A stretch of 44,398 bases of DNA from Acaryochloris sp. IP29b_bin.148 (GTDB taxonomy: Bacteria; Cyanobacteriota; Cyanobacteriia; Thermosynechococcales; Thermosynechococcaceae). The translations under genes and the position numbers were made by a program. Under the pieces are notes generated by a model that did not search any database, had not been told where the DNA came from, and saw only the letters and a list, made by a program, of their open reading frames with translations. The stretch covers positions 1 to 44,398 of the forward strand of contig NZ_JANQOY010000140.1 in assembly GCF_028285565.1 (NCBI RefSeq), given 5' to 3'. Positions 7,423 to 15,694 of the stretch are shown one piece after another (position 1 is the stretch's first letter; each line of letters opens with the position of its first letter).

Positions 7423-8797
7423 AGTAAAACCCCCTTGGCCCAAAGACGCACAATTCTCAGCACTCCCTGAGCTGGAATTAGATTATCCAGAAGGTGAAGG
7501 TCGTCGCCGGAAAGCGGCTTTGATGTTGACGCTGATCTGGAGTTGTACGATCGCATTGCATCTATTTTCAGTGGGATTTTGGGCCGTTTGCTGCCTGACC
7601 ACTATTATCAGCATGCATTGGTTACGGATGATTCGGGCACCTGAACTTCCCAGTACCGAACCCTTGAGTCTAGACCAACCGACAACCGAATATCCATTTG
7701 TCTCTCTCCTGGTGTCTGCCAAAAATGAAGAAGCGGTGTTGGCCTCTTTGGTTAAGACCCTCTGCAAGCTCGACTACCCATCTGAGCGCTACGAAGTTTG
7801 GATTGTTGATGATGACAGTACTGATAAGACTCCAGAGGTTTTGACACAATTGTCAGAGGTGTATCCCCAGCTTCATGTCCTGAGACGGACGACAGGTGCA
7901 GGAGGCGGTAAATCTGGGGCACTGAATCAGGTCTTGCCTTTAACCCAAGGTGATTTTATTGGCGTTTTTGATGCGGATGCTCAAGTCTCATCCGATCTAC
8001 TCTGCCATGTTTTACCTCTCTTTGATGATCCACAGATAGGAGCCGTTCAGGTTCGTAAGCAGATTGCCAACACGGATACCAATTTTTGGACCCGTGGTCA
8101 ATCGGCTGAAATGGGCTTAGACCTTTACCTCCAGCAGCAACGGATTGCAGTTGGAGGAGTGGGTGAGTTACGAGGCAATGGTCAGTTCGTTCGTCGACAA
8201 GCATTGATCAGCTGTGGTGGATGGAATGAAGCGACGATTACCGATGATTTGGATTTAACGTTCCGACTTCATCTGAACCATTGGGATATCGGTGTTTTGC
8301 CTATGCCGGCAGTACAGGAAGAAGGGGTCACCCGAGCCGTAGCTCTTTGGCATCAACGTAATCGTTGGGCAGAAGGTGGGTATCAGAGATATCTAGATTA
8401 TTGGCCATTGATTTTCCGAAATCGGTTAGGGCCTCGAAAAACCTTTGATTTAGTCGTATTTTGGTTTGCCCAGTATGTTTTACCAACTGCAGCTGTTCCT
8501 GATTTAGTGATGGCAACGGCACGCAATCAACTCCCACTGCTTATGCCGATGACAAGTGTTACCATGCTGCTGTCGTTGGTCGGAATGTGGAATGGCCTCG
8601 ATCGGATTCGCAGGGCTGAGCGCGTTTCTCCTTCCATATTCTTGATGTTTTTGCAGACCTTAAGGGGAACTCTGTACACCTGCCATTGGTTCTTGGTTAT
8701 GGCTTGTGTAACGGCACGAATGTCTATTCGACCGAAACGATTGAAGTGGGTGAAAACACTCCGGCAAGATGATTATCAGGTTTGTTTGCCTGATTAG
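7415..8797 (+). CDS. mgdA: GT2 glycosyltransferase, probable monoglucosyldiacylglycerol synthase
   Basis: A 460-residue membrane glycosyltransferase of family 2. Two hydrophobic helices near the N-terminus are followed by the GT2 domain: SLLVSAKNEEAV, VWIVDDDSTDKTP, VFDADAQV (DxD), GELRGNGQFVRR, TITDDLDLTFRL, and the QRNRW motif of processive/lipid GT2 enzymes. More hydrophobic segments end the protein. It closely fits cyanobacterial MgdA, which transfers glucose from UDP-glucose to diacylglycerol, the first step of galactolipid synthesis. The frame is open from 7376, but the ATG at 7415 is preferred: it overlaps the stop of the radical SAM gene (ATGTCTGA), a coupling arrangement. Confidence 0.8.
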   Translation: MSEVKPPWPKDAQFSALPELELDYPEGEGRRRKAALMLTLIWSCTIALHLFSVGFWAVCCLTTIISMHWLRMIRAPELPSTEPLSLDQPTTEYPFVSLLVSAKNEEAVLASLVKTLCKLDYPSERYEVWIVDDDSTDKTPEVLTQLSEVYPQLHVLRRTTGAGGGKSGALNQVLPLTQGDFIGVFDADAQVSSDLLCHVLPLFDDPQIGAVQVRKQIANTDTNFWTRGQSAEMGLDLYLQQQRIAVGGVGELRGNGQFVRRQALISCGGWNEATITDDLDLTFRLHLNHWDIGVLPMPAVQEEGVTRAVALWHQRNRWAEGGYQRYLDYWPLIFRNRLGPRKTFDLVVFWFAQYVLPTAAVPDLVMATARNQLPLLMPMTSVTMLLSLVGMWNGLDRIRRAERVSPSIFLMFLQTLRGTLYTCHWFLVMACVTARMSIRPKRLKWVKTLRQDDYQVCLPD

Positions 8798-8953
8798 ATT
8801 ATCAGAGGCGCTGAGAATACCCAGTTGGATTAAAGCCCATTTGGGAGATCTTTTGCGGATATATGTGTCAGCCTACGCGAAATTTAGAGCTTTAGCATAT
8901 CCCAAACGACTTAAGAACCAGAATATAAACCAGATTCTGTCGAAAAGACATGG

Positions 8954-10087
8954 TTAAGCATTAGCCTGTAAAATTCGAGATTTAGTAAATCGGTTCATCC
9001 AATCTTCTAAATATTTGCGATTGGCTTTTTGTTCTTCCAAATCAGTAGTGGTTAGCGGGTGTGGTGCTAGTCCCTGAAGGGCAGCAGTGGTCACGCAAAA
9101 CATCGATTTCTGAAAGGTCTGACAAATTTGAATTCTCAAGTCTTCTTCTTTCCGCAGACTTTTTTGATAAACCTCTGTCAAGTAGTCAGGCAGGTAGTGG
9201 CGCATATCTTGCATCAAAAGCGTCGGCGGAATCCCCGAACAGCCAATGGGCAGCGGATCCGCATAGAGCGCTCCATAGGCAAAGTCACTTTGGAACATGG
9301 GGATTTGGTACGCCTGGGCATTATAAGAAACCGTGCCGAGGAAAGGCGTTCCCCTAAAGAAAACTGCCTCAACATATGGAACAGCCGTATCCATCAAGAA
9401 GGTCAAGTTAGCAGACTTGGGAATAATGTCATAATCTGTACTGCCGATATTGACGGTATAGGTAATGGGCCGACTAGCATCTGCGACTAGCCCTTGCAAA
9501 ATATGGTCCACCACTTCCGGGATGGTTTTGATTTCACCGGCATCATACCGATCCGAGAGATCAATAAAGATATCACTCATCACCCGCCAAAATTGTCCCA
9601 AACCGCTATAGTATGCCATTTGTCGGATTTGTTCAGGCAGAAAATCAGGGAAAGCCCGATCTAATCCCAACATAACTGGATTGAGTTTGAACTTAGCTTT
9701 AATAACTGGCTTAATTCCCTCTAAGAACTCGGGAGAGTCTAAGTAAGTATCTAACCCACCTCCCCCATGCCAAAACATGCTTTTCATGCAATATTCAGCA
9801 TATTCATAGTTGATCCGGTCATGCCAGAGAAACTTTAAAATCTTGCCAGGATTGATCTCCCCATTAAAGTACTTAAACAGCGGAAAAAGTAATAAAAATT
9901 GGTGATCGGCAATATAGATTAGGTTGTTGGAATAAGCATCCAAAATAATTCCATAGCTTTTAAGAATTCCCACCACTTCCAAGACATGTTCTGGGGAATC
10001 TCTCAGCAGGGCTTCACCCGCTTCCAAGCGATGAATGAATTCTGCCAGTTGGTGTTTAGAGGGCTCTATTTGAGGCGTGCTTACCAT
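8954..10087 (-). CDS. cupB: CO2 hydration protein of the NDH-1 complex (CupB/ChpX type)
   Basis: A 377-residue soluble protein of the Cup/Chp family found only with cyanobacterial NDH-1 CO2-uptake complexes. The block YEYAEYCMKSMFWHGGGG (C100 and H107) holds the most conserved Cys/His residues and may include metal ligands. The family works like a carbonic anhydrase coupled to the NDH-1 membrane arm, turning CO2 into bicarbonate on the cytoplasmic side. I favour CupB over CupA because of the shorter length, the lack of a cupS gene after it, and the location beside the ccm operon. It follows ndhD by 49 bp and is last in the ndhF-ndhD-cup operon. Confidence 0.8.
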   Translation of the reverse strand: MVSTPQIEPSKHQLAEFIHRLEAGEALLRDSPEHVLEVVGILKSYGIILDAYSNNLIYIADHQFLLLFPLFKYFNGEINPGKILKFLWHDRINYEYAEYCMKSMFWHGGGGLDTYLDSPEFLEGIKPVIKAKFKLNPVMLGLDRAFPDFLPEQIRQMAYYSGLGQFWRVMSDIFIDLSDRYDAGEIKTIPEVVDHILQGLVADASRPITYTVNIGSTDYDIIPKSANLTFLMDTAVPYVEAVFFRGTPFLGTVSYNAQAYQIPMFQSDFAYGALYADPLPIGCSGIPPTLLMQDMRHYLPDYLTEVYQKSLRKEEDLRIQICQTFQKSMFCVTTAALQGLAPHPLTTTDLEEQKANRKYLEDWMNRFTKSRILQANA

Positions 10088-10136
10088 AGCTGATGAGGGG
10101 TATAAGGAGGAACAAGTTGCAGAAACTAATGCAAAG

Positions 10137-11726
10137 CTAATCCGTAATTTCTATCTGAGGGCTAGAGGCCACAATAGAGCTAGAGACACTTGCCATCGAT
10201 TGATCGGGGATATTGGTGATCATAATTTGTGGCGGTCTAGGATTGTAAGGAATCAAAGCAGCGATCTGAGTTTCACTCCAACGAACAATATAGTTGGGCT
10301 GAATCCCTAGTAAGAAAATGAGTGCCACTAAAATCGCGGCCGGGAGGCGATCAGACCATGTAACGGTAGGAATACGGTCTAACTCATCCGGTAAACGGCC
10401 AAAAAAGACCCGATTAATCATTAATAGGAAGTAAACTGCCGTCAATCCAGTAGCTATCATACAAACTAGCGTTTGCACAGGGAAAATGGGGTAGCTTCCT
10501 CTAAAGGTGAGAAATTCAGAGATAAAACCAACCATGCCGGGAATTCCAGCACTTGCCATGACGCCTAGGATCATCATGCTACCAATCAGGGGTAAGCCTC
10601 GCTCAGGATTGAGTAAGCCCCTGAGGAAAAACATATCTCGGCTGCCTGTCTTTTTATAAACGACCCCAACGAGCAAGAACAGTAAAGCAGAAATCAAACC
10701 GTGACTGACCATCTGGCAGACAGCGGCAATCATACTCAGTTCAGTGGAAGCTGCTGCCGCTAGCAAGATAAAGGCCATGTGGGCAATGGAAGCATAGGCC
10801 ACCACCTTTTTCATATCCTGTTGTGAGATGGCACAAGAGGTCCCGTAAAGAGCACTCACCGCAGCCCAGATGGCCAGCCAGGGGCCTAAATATACCCAGG
10901 CATCAGGCAAAAGACCCACACCATAACGAAGTAGGCCGTAAGTTCCTAACTTCAGCAGCACGCCAGCCAAAAGGACGGAAACAGGCGTTGAAGCTTCTAC
11001 GTGGGCGTCAGGCAACCAAGTATGTAACGGGAAGAAAGGAATCTTGATGCCAAATCCCAGCAGGATCCCCACCATCAAGATCAGCTGAAGTTTTAAGGTC
11101 AAGCCACTCGGGGTATCTGAGGCCCCCACAATAATGGCTCTTAAAGGTTCATAGGCAAAGCTAGAGGCCCCTGACAACCAGACGATCCCTAGGAATGTGG
11201 CCAGCAGAACAATACCAGAGAAGGCTGTGTAGAGCAGAAATTTAGTGGCGGCGTAGGATCGACGGGCTCCTCCCCAAATCGCAATTAAGAAGTAAAGAGG
11301 AATAATTTCCAACTCATAGAACAAGAAAAAGAGGAGAACATCTTGCGCTAGGAATGCCCCTGCCACACTGGAGTTAAGGAGAAGCATCAGGGCGTAATAG
11401 AATCTGGGCCGTTCGACTTCTGGGTCGGTACTCCAAATAGCGATAAAGGTCAGGAGACTATTGAGACCAAGCAAGGGCAGAGACAATCCATCTACTGCTA
11501 GGTGATAGTTAAGACCAATGGCTTTAATCCAGGGAACAAATTCCCCAAATTGCATGGTCACTTGCTTGGGATTGAACAGAATCGCAATATAGACTGTCCA
11601 AATAAATACAAGACCTGCCACCACTAAGGCTACAGATCGAGCATATTTATTGGCATCAATGCTTTTGGGCAAAAGTGCCAATAGCAAAACTCCAAATAGG
11701 GGGAACCATACGAGGACACTGAGCAT
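10137..11726 (-). CDS. ndhD4: NAD(P)H-quinone oxidoreductase subunit NdhD, CO2-uptake type
   Basis: A 529-residue proton-pumping membrane subunit with about 14 hydrophobic helices. LLFFLFYELEIIPLYFLIAIWGG and the P-F-F-P-LHTWLPDAHVEA block are diagnostic of the NuoM/NdhD family, and the conserved Glu and Lys of the proton channel are present. It belongs to the thylakoid NDH-1 membrane arm. Its placement between ndhF and cup shows it is one of the specialised NdhD3/D4 proteins of CO2 uptake rather than respiratory NdhD1/D2. D4 rather than D3 is inferred from the operon's shape, so the number is uncertain. It starts 49 bp after the ndhF stop. Confidence 0.85.
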   Translation of the reverse strand: MLSVLVWFPLFGVLLLALLPKSIDANKYARSVALVVAGLVFIWTVYIAILFNPKQVTMQFGEFVPWIKAIGLNYHLAVDGLSLPLLGLNSLLTFIAIWSTDPEVERPRFYYALMLLLNSSVAGAFLAQDVLLFFLFYELEIIPLYFLIAIWGGARRSYAATKFLLYTAFSGIVLLATFLGIVWLSGASSFAYEPLRAIIVGASDTPSGLTLKLQLILMVGILLGFGIKIPFFPLHTWLPDAHVEASTPVSVLLAGVLLKLGTYGLLRYGVGLLPDAWVYLGPWLAIWAAVSALYGTSCAISQQDMKKVVAYASIAHMAFILLAAAASTELSMIAAVCQMVSHGLISALLFLLVGVVYKKTGSRDMFFLRGLLNPERGLPLIGSMMILGVMASAGIPGMVGFISEFLTFRGSYPIFPVQTLVCMIATGLTAVYFLLMINRVFFGRLPDELDRIPTVTWSDRLPAAILVALIFLLGIQPNYIVRWSETQIAALIPYNPRPPQIMITNIPDQSMASVSSSIVASSPQIEITD

Positions 11727-11774
11727 TGGGTTAAGACAAACTCCTAACTAAAGCGAAGAAATTAGATGGTGGGG

Positions 11775-13676
11775 CTATTGACTAAGGAGTTCAGACCAAT
11801 ACCCAACAATGGCAGACCAATCATCTCTGAGCAGTAGCCATAAAATGGCACTGATGCCGACCATGATCGTGAGCAAATAGGATTGTGATTGGCCGGAGAC
11901 CCCGTACTTGAGACCTTGTCCACTCAGCAAGGTGGCTTTACCTACGAAATTAACGATTCCATCAACAACATATTTATCTAGATAAGTTGTGAATTCGGAA
12001 GACAGGCGAACAATGGCAACTACAGTGAACTCATACACACGCTCGATGTAGAAGTCATAGGCCAACAGATCTTGAAAAAAGCGGAGATAAAACGTGGTCG
12101 GTCGGGAGAGAGAGCGTCTCAGTTCAAACACAGAACCCAATATCACACCGATCACGCCTGATGCGACCAAAATAGGGAGGCCGTAAGGGATGGAATATTC
12201 ACTAAAGACGACATCAGATGGAAGAGGATGGAGCCACAGGGACCATTTCAATGGCATAAGCGGGAAAGCCAACACAGCCACAGTCATGGTCACCATCGGC
12301 AGTGCCATCAGCCAGGGCACTTCAGGTACCCGTCGAGTCTTAGGTTGGCGTTGCCCCAGAAAGATTAACCGAAAAATCCGAGTGAGACTGATGGCGCTGG
12401 TGGTATTCACAAAGACAAGTAAAACAAACAGCCAAACCGGCATATTCCACCCGCCCGTCAGCCATTGCTGCATCATGCGGAAAAAGCCCATGGGCAGAAT
12501 CACCACTAAGCTGGCAGCCCCTACGACAAAGGCAGTGGTTGTCGCCGGCAGCCGCGACCACAGCCCACCCATTTCGGTCATGTCTTGACTGTTGGTACCT
12601 AGAATGACGGAACTAATACTGAAAAATAGGAGCGCTTTTGCGATCGCATGGGTGAGCAGCAAGGACAGGGCAATGTTCACTTGCCCTAAGCCCACGGCAA
12701 TAAACACCAACCCCAAATAGGCACTGGTGGAATGGGACAAGGCTCGTTTAATATCCACCTGAGCGATGGAAATCAAGGAAGCGCCGACCGCGGTGACCCC
12801 CCCAATAATCAATAAGGTGTCGGAGGCAATCAACGACAAACTAAAAATCGGCTGTAGCTTAATCAGGAAGTAAGCGCCGATGGAGACCACCGCAGTATTC
12901 CGCATTACCCCTGCAGGATTGGGGCCTTCCATCGCTTCATCCAACCAGAGGTTTAACGGGAATTGAGCACAATTTCCCGTAGGTCCCGCAATTAAGGCCA
13001 GCCCCAGCAAAGCATCCGTTAGGGGAGGTAAAGCAGTAGATTCACTCCATGCTCTTAGGTCTGAAAAGGTCAATCCAGCCCCATAGCTAGTTAAGGCCAC
13101 TAAACCCATCAATAGGATAATGTCACCAACTCGCTTAGTCAGGAAGGCATCCCGAGCTGCTGTCACCACCAGTGGTTGGGCATACCAAAACCCCACCAAT
13201 AGGTAGCTAGAGAACGTTAGCATTTCTAACAAAGCATAGCTAAGAATCAGCGAGTCGCTAATGGCGATGCCTGCAAGCGCCCCTTCGAAAAAGCCCATCA
13301 GTCCAAAAAAGCGAGCGACGGACCAGTCCTTATCCATATAGCCAATCGCAAAGACCTGGGTCAGCAAGCTCAGAAAAGTAACTAGCTCTAAAGCACCAAT
13401 ACTGACAGGAGAAATTTCTATTGCAAAAGTTAAATTTAGATCTGCCACTTGCAGCCATTCATAGACCAGTTGTTGAGAGGGTTGGCCTAGAACTTGCTTG
13501 AAAACAATCGTGCCATGCAAGCAACTTAACAACGTCATCAAAATATTGAAATAAGCGACTGGGCGGGGCCCACTTCGCCGGATGAATCCTAATGACCAGG
13601 GGAGAGAAAATAGAGCCCCTAACAAGCCAAAAAAGGGAATCCACCAGATATGTTCAAAAAGAAATTGCGACAGCAC
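11775..13676 (-). CDS. ndhF4: NAD(P)H-quinone oxidoreductase subunit NdhF, CO2-uptake type
   Basis: A 633-residue polytopic protein of the NuoL/NdhF family with about 15-16 hydrophobic segments and a lateral amphipathic region followed by a final helix at the end. LDEAMEGPNPAGVMRNTAVV corresponds to the 'LP-AM-GPTPVSALIHAATMV' block of NdhF1, altered as expected in the CO2-uptake paralogues, and VGDIILLMGLVAL is also typical. It is the distal proton channel of the NDH-1MS-type complex and contacts the Cup protein. First gene of the ndhF-ndhD-cup operon, divergent from the carboxysome operon across 730 bp. The D4/F4 label is inference. Confidence 0.85.
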   Translation of the reverse strand: MLSQFLFEHIWWIPFFGLLGALFSLPWSLGFIRRSGPRPVAYFNILMTLLSCLHGTIVFKQVLGQPSQQLVYEWLQVADLNLTFAIEISPVSIGALELVTFLSLLTQVFAIGYMDKDWSVARFFGLMGFFEGALAGIAISDSLILSYALLEMLTFSSYLLVGFWYAQPLVVTAARDAFLTKRVGDIILLMGLVALTSYGAGLTFSDLRAWSESTALPPLTDALLGLALIAGPTGNCAQFPLNLWLDEAMEGPNPAGVMRNTAVVSIGAYFLIKLQPIFSLSLIASDTLLIIGGVTAVGASLISIAQVDIKRALSHSTSAYLGLVFIAVGLGQVNIALSLLLTHAIAKALLFFSISSVILGTNSQDMTEMGGLWSRLPATTTAFVVGAASLVVILPMGFFRMMQQWLTGGWNMPVWLFVLLVFVNTTSAISLTRIFRLIFLGQRQPKTRRVPEVPWLMALPMVTMTVAVLAFPLMPLKWSLWLHPLPSDVVFSEYSIPYGLPILVASGVIGVILGSVFELRRSLSRPTTFYLRFFQDLLAYDFYIERVYEFTVVAIVRLSSEFTTYLDKYVVDGIVNFVGKATLLSGQGLKYGVSGQSQSYLLTIMVGISAILWLLLRDDWSAIVGYWSELLSQ

Positions 13677-14406
13677 GATTCAGTCAACTAGGGTTTGCAA
13701 TGATTGGTGATACACTCACACCTTACTTAAAACTGTAAATCTTTATCTGCCCTATACAGCCAGGAATCTCAGATAAAAATAGTATCGAGGTTCATGAATT
13801 TTTCTCTGAATTGGAAGTAGAGAAATAAACAGAAAAAAATTCTTTATAATATTTGTTTTTATTTTATGACTATTATTGATTTATTTTTCATATGAGAATC
13901 ATCGTAGCAAAATATGGTAAACATTAATAAATATATTTTATTCAATGGTGTTTATTGATAAAAATAAATTAGCCTCATCGCTTTTTAACGATAAAAGAAA
14001 GCTGATCCTGGAAATGTGTGCGGTTGATTTGTACGATTTCCACATTGCGATAAAAGATTCATCTATAACCTCTCGATTGAGTTGCTATGGGCTTTTACAG
14101 GTTTGAAGATCATGTATTGATTTTCTTCAATACCCTACGATATAGATCCCTAATACTTTGATGCTTTGAACGGGATGAGTTAGTTGAAGCATCTGCAAGG
14201 CCTGATTTATTATTAAATTTACTTATTGATTTAATTTGAATAAATAATCTACGTTTATATTGACAAAGCTGATCCCGGGTCTATATGCTGAGTTCTGCAA
14301 GCTTGAAAGTGCTTCCAAATAAAGCTGTTTAATAGCTTTCATGTAAGAATTTTTGGGTAGCAAAATTACCTATTAGTATTAGTGTTCAATAACAGGAGAT
14401 GTGGCA
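13677..14406. promoter_or_regulatory. Divergent control region between ndhF4-D4-cupB and the ccm operon
   Basis: 730 bp without a convincing ORF, strongly AT-rich from ~13780 to 14000. It must hold both promoters. Visible structure includes an inverted repeat TCAAT-N7-ATTGA (13942-13958) reminiscent of LysR-type carbon regulators, whose NdhR/CcmR site is also built on TCAAT/ATTGA halves with a different spacing, and several A/T runs typical of bent DNA. The ribosome-binding site CAGGAGAT ends at 14400, just before ccmK. Assignment to a named regulator is speculative. Confidence 0.5.
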
Positions 14407-14715
14407 ATGCCAATTGCGGTTGGGATGATTGAGACGAAAGGCTTTCCTGCTGTGGTAGAAGCTGCAGATGCGATGGTTAAGGCAGCTCGCGTAACGCTGG
14501 TGGGCTACGAGAAGATTGGTAGCGGCCGCGTCACAGTAATTGTTAGAGGAGATGTTTCTGAGGTTCAGGCTTCGGTTGCAGCCGGAACGGAATCCGTCAG
14601 AAGAGTGAATGGGGGAGAAGTTCTTTCGACTCATATCATTGCTCGTCCTCATGAAAACCTCGAATATGTGCTGCCGATGAGTTACACGGAAGAAGTCGAA
14701 CAATTCCGAACGTGA
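14407..14715 (+). CDS. ccmK2: Carboxysome shell hexamer protein CcmK2-type
   Basis: A 102-residue BMC-domain protein: [20 protein letters not shown], the pore loop KIGSGRVTV, and the conserved end [16 protein letters not shown]. It forms cyclic hexamers that tile the carboxysome facets; the KIGSG loop lines the pore. Start choice: GTG at 14401 is only 2 bp from AGGAG (14394-14398), whereas the ATG at 14407 is 8 bp away, so the ATG is used. First gene of a six-gene same-strand carboxysome cluster. The length of ~102 matches CcmK2, and the longer neighbour matches CcmK1. Confidence 0.95.
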   Translation: MPIAVGMIETKGFPAVVEAADAMVKAARVTLVGYEKIGSGRVTVIVRGDVSEVQASVAAGTESVRRVNGGEVLSTHIIARPHENLEYVLPMSYTEEVEQFRT

Positions 14716-14824
14716 CCGGTCTAACGCTATAGGTGTAACAGTTCACCTTGGATAAGTATTCAGCGGTCTTGTTCCTTACGCGAAAAGACAGCATTCATTA
14801 AGTGAGAGAATGGAGTTATAAACT

Positions 14825-15172
14825 ATGTCGATAGCAGTTGGGATGGTAGAAACCCTCGGCTTCCCGGCAGTGGTCGAAGCTGCAGACGCCATGGTCAAAG
14901 CAGCTCGGGTCACCTTAGTCGGTTACGAAAAAATCGGAAGTGGCCGGGTTACGGTTATTGTGCGGGGAGATGTTTCCGAAGTCCAAGCGTCGGTTGCTGC
15001 TGGGACTGAATCTGTAAAGCGGGTAAACGGTGGACAGGTCTTGTCTACTCATATCATTGCTCGTCCCCATGAAAATCTTGAGTATGTGTTGCCGATGCGC
15101 TACACCGAAGAGGTTGAGCAATTCCGCGAAAGCATTAGTGGCCCTCGGGCACTCCCGATCCGTAAATCCTAG
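14825..15172 (+). CDS. ccmK1: Carboxysome shell hexamer protein CcmK1-type
   Basis: A 115-residue BMC shell protein almost identical to the preceding CcmK over ~95 residues (changes are P2S, I8V, K11L, R to K, E to Q and a few at the end) but with a 13-residue longer tail ending ALPIRKS. The pore loop KIGSGRVTV is the same. Although the proteins match, the DNA differs at many third codon positions, so the pair is an old duplication kept by selection and not a recent copy. GGAG lies ~10 bp before ATG 14825. It is followed 13 bp later by ccmL. Confidence 0.95.
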   Translation: MSIAVGMVETLGFPAVVEAADAMVKAARVTLVGYEKIGSGRVTVIVRGDVSEVQASVAAGTESVKRVNGGQVLSTHIIARPHENLEYVLPMRYTEEVEQFRESISGPRALPIRKS

Positions 15173-15185
15173 ACACAAATTTTGA

Positions 15186-15473
15186 GTGAGAATTGCAAAA
15201 GTTCTAGGTACTGTAGTCAGTACCCAAAAAGCAGATAGCCTTCAGGGTACTAAGTTCTTGTTGGTACAGCGCGTTGATCAGGAAGGTCAGTTGCTACCTG
15301 AATATGATGTGGCTGCCGATTGTGTGGGAGCAGGTGTTGATGAGTGGGTACTGATTACTCAAGGCAGTGGTGCTAGGCAAATGCCTGGCTATGAGCGGCG
15401 GCCCTTGGATGCTCTGGTCATTGCCATCATCGATACTGTCTCGGTCGCCGGGGGCCGTATCTACAGTAAGTAA
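15186..15473 (+). CDS. ccmL: Carboxysome shell vertex protein CcmL
   Basis: A 95-residue member of the BMC vertex (EutN/CcmL) family: MRIAKVLGTVVSTQKADSLQ, then an end block ALVIAIIDTVSVAGGRIYSK. It forms pentamers that cap the twelve vertices of the carboxysome. The start is GTG at 15186. It has no clear ribosome-binding site of its own and lies 13 bp after ccmK1, so translation is probably coupled. Central operon position, as in other beta-cyanobacteria. Confidence 0.95.
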   Translation: MRIAKVLGTVVSTQKADSLQGTKFLLVQRVDQEGQLLPEYDVAADCVGAGVDEWVLITQGSGARQMPGYERRPLDALVIAIIDTVSVAGGRIYSK

Positions 15474-15694
15474 TCTTGTTTGGAATGAGTTTCCGTTGAT
15501 TCGGATCAGTTTCTTTGCTAACCCTCTAGGAGGTGTGGTTGCGTTAAGCCGGCTGTCGGTATCGACTCTGACTTATCCGCTGGGTGAATGTTGCTCAGAC
15601 AACATCCTGGGTTAATTCCCCAGCCCAGTTAGCCTCCTCTGCTTTATGTCACTACTCACTCGCGATCGCGTTTTGTGTAGGAGAGATCATCATC

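Noticed and set aside
8769..8957. Plus-strand frame of 62 codons after mgdA
   Set aside because: Starts inside the end of mgdA, has no family pattern, and its residue content is unlike a protein core.
14716..14824. Small hairpin AGGTG...CACCT between the two ccmK genes
   Set aside because: Only 5 bp of stem with a bulge and no T-run; too weak to call as a terminator or regulator.
15584..15694. Upstream extension of CcmM by 37 residues
   Set aside because: The extension has no family match, and the ATG at 15695 has a good ribosome-binding site and the known family start.
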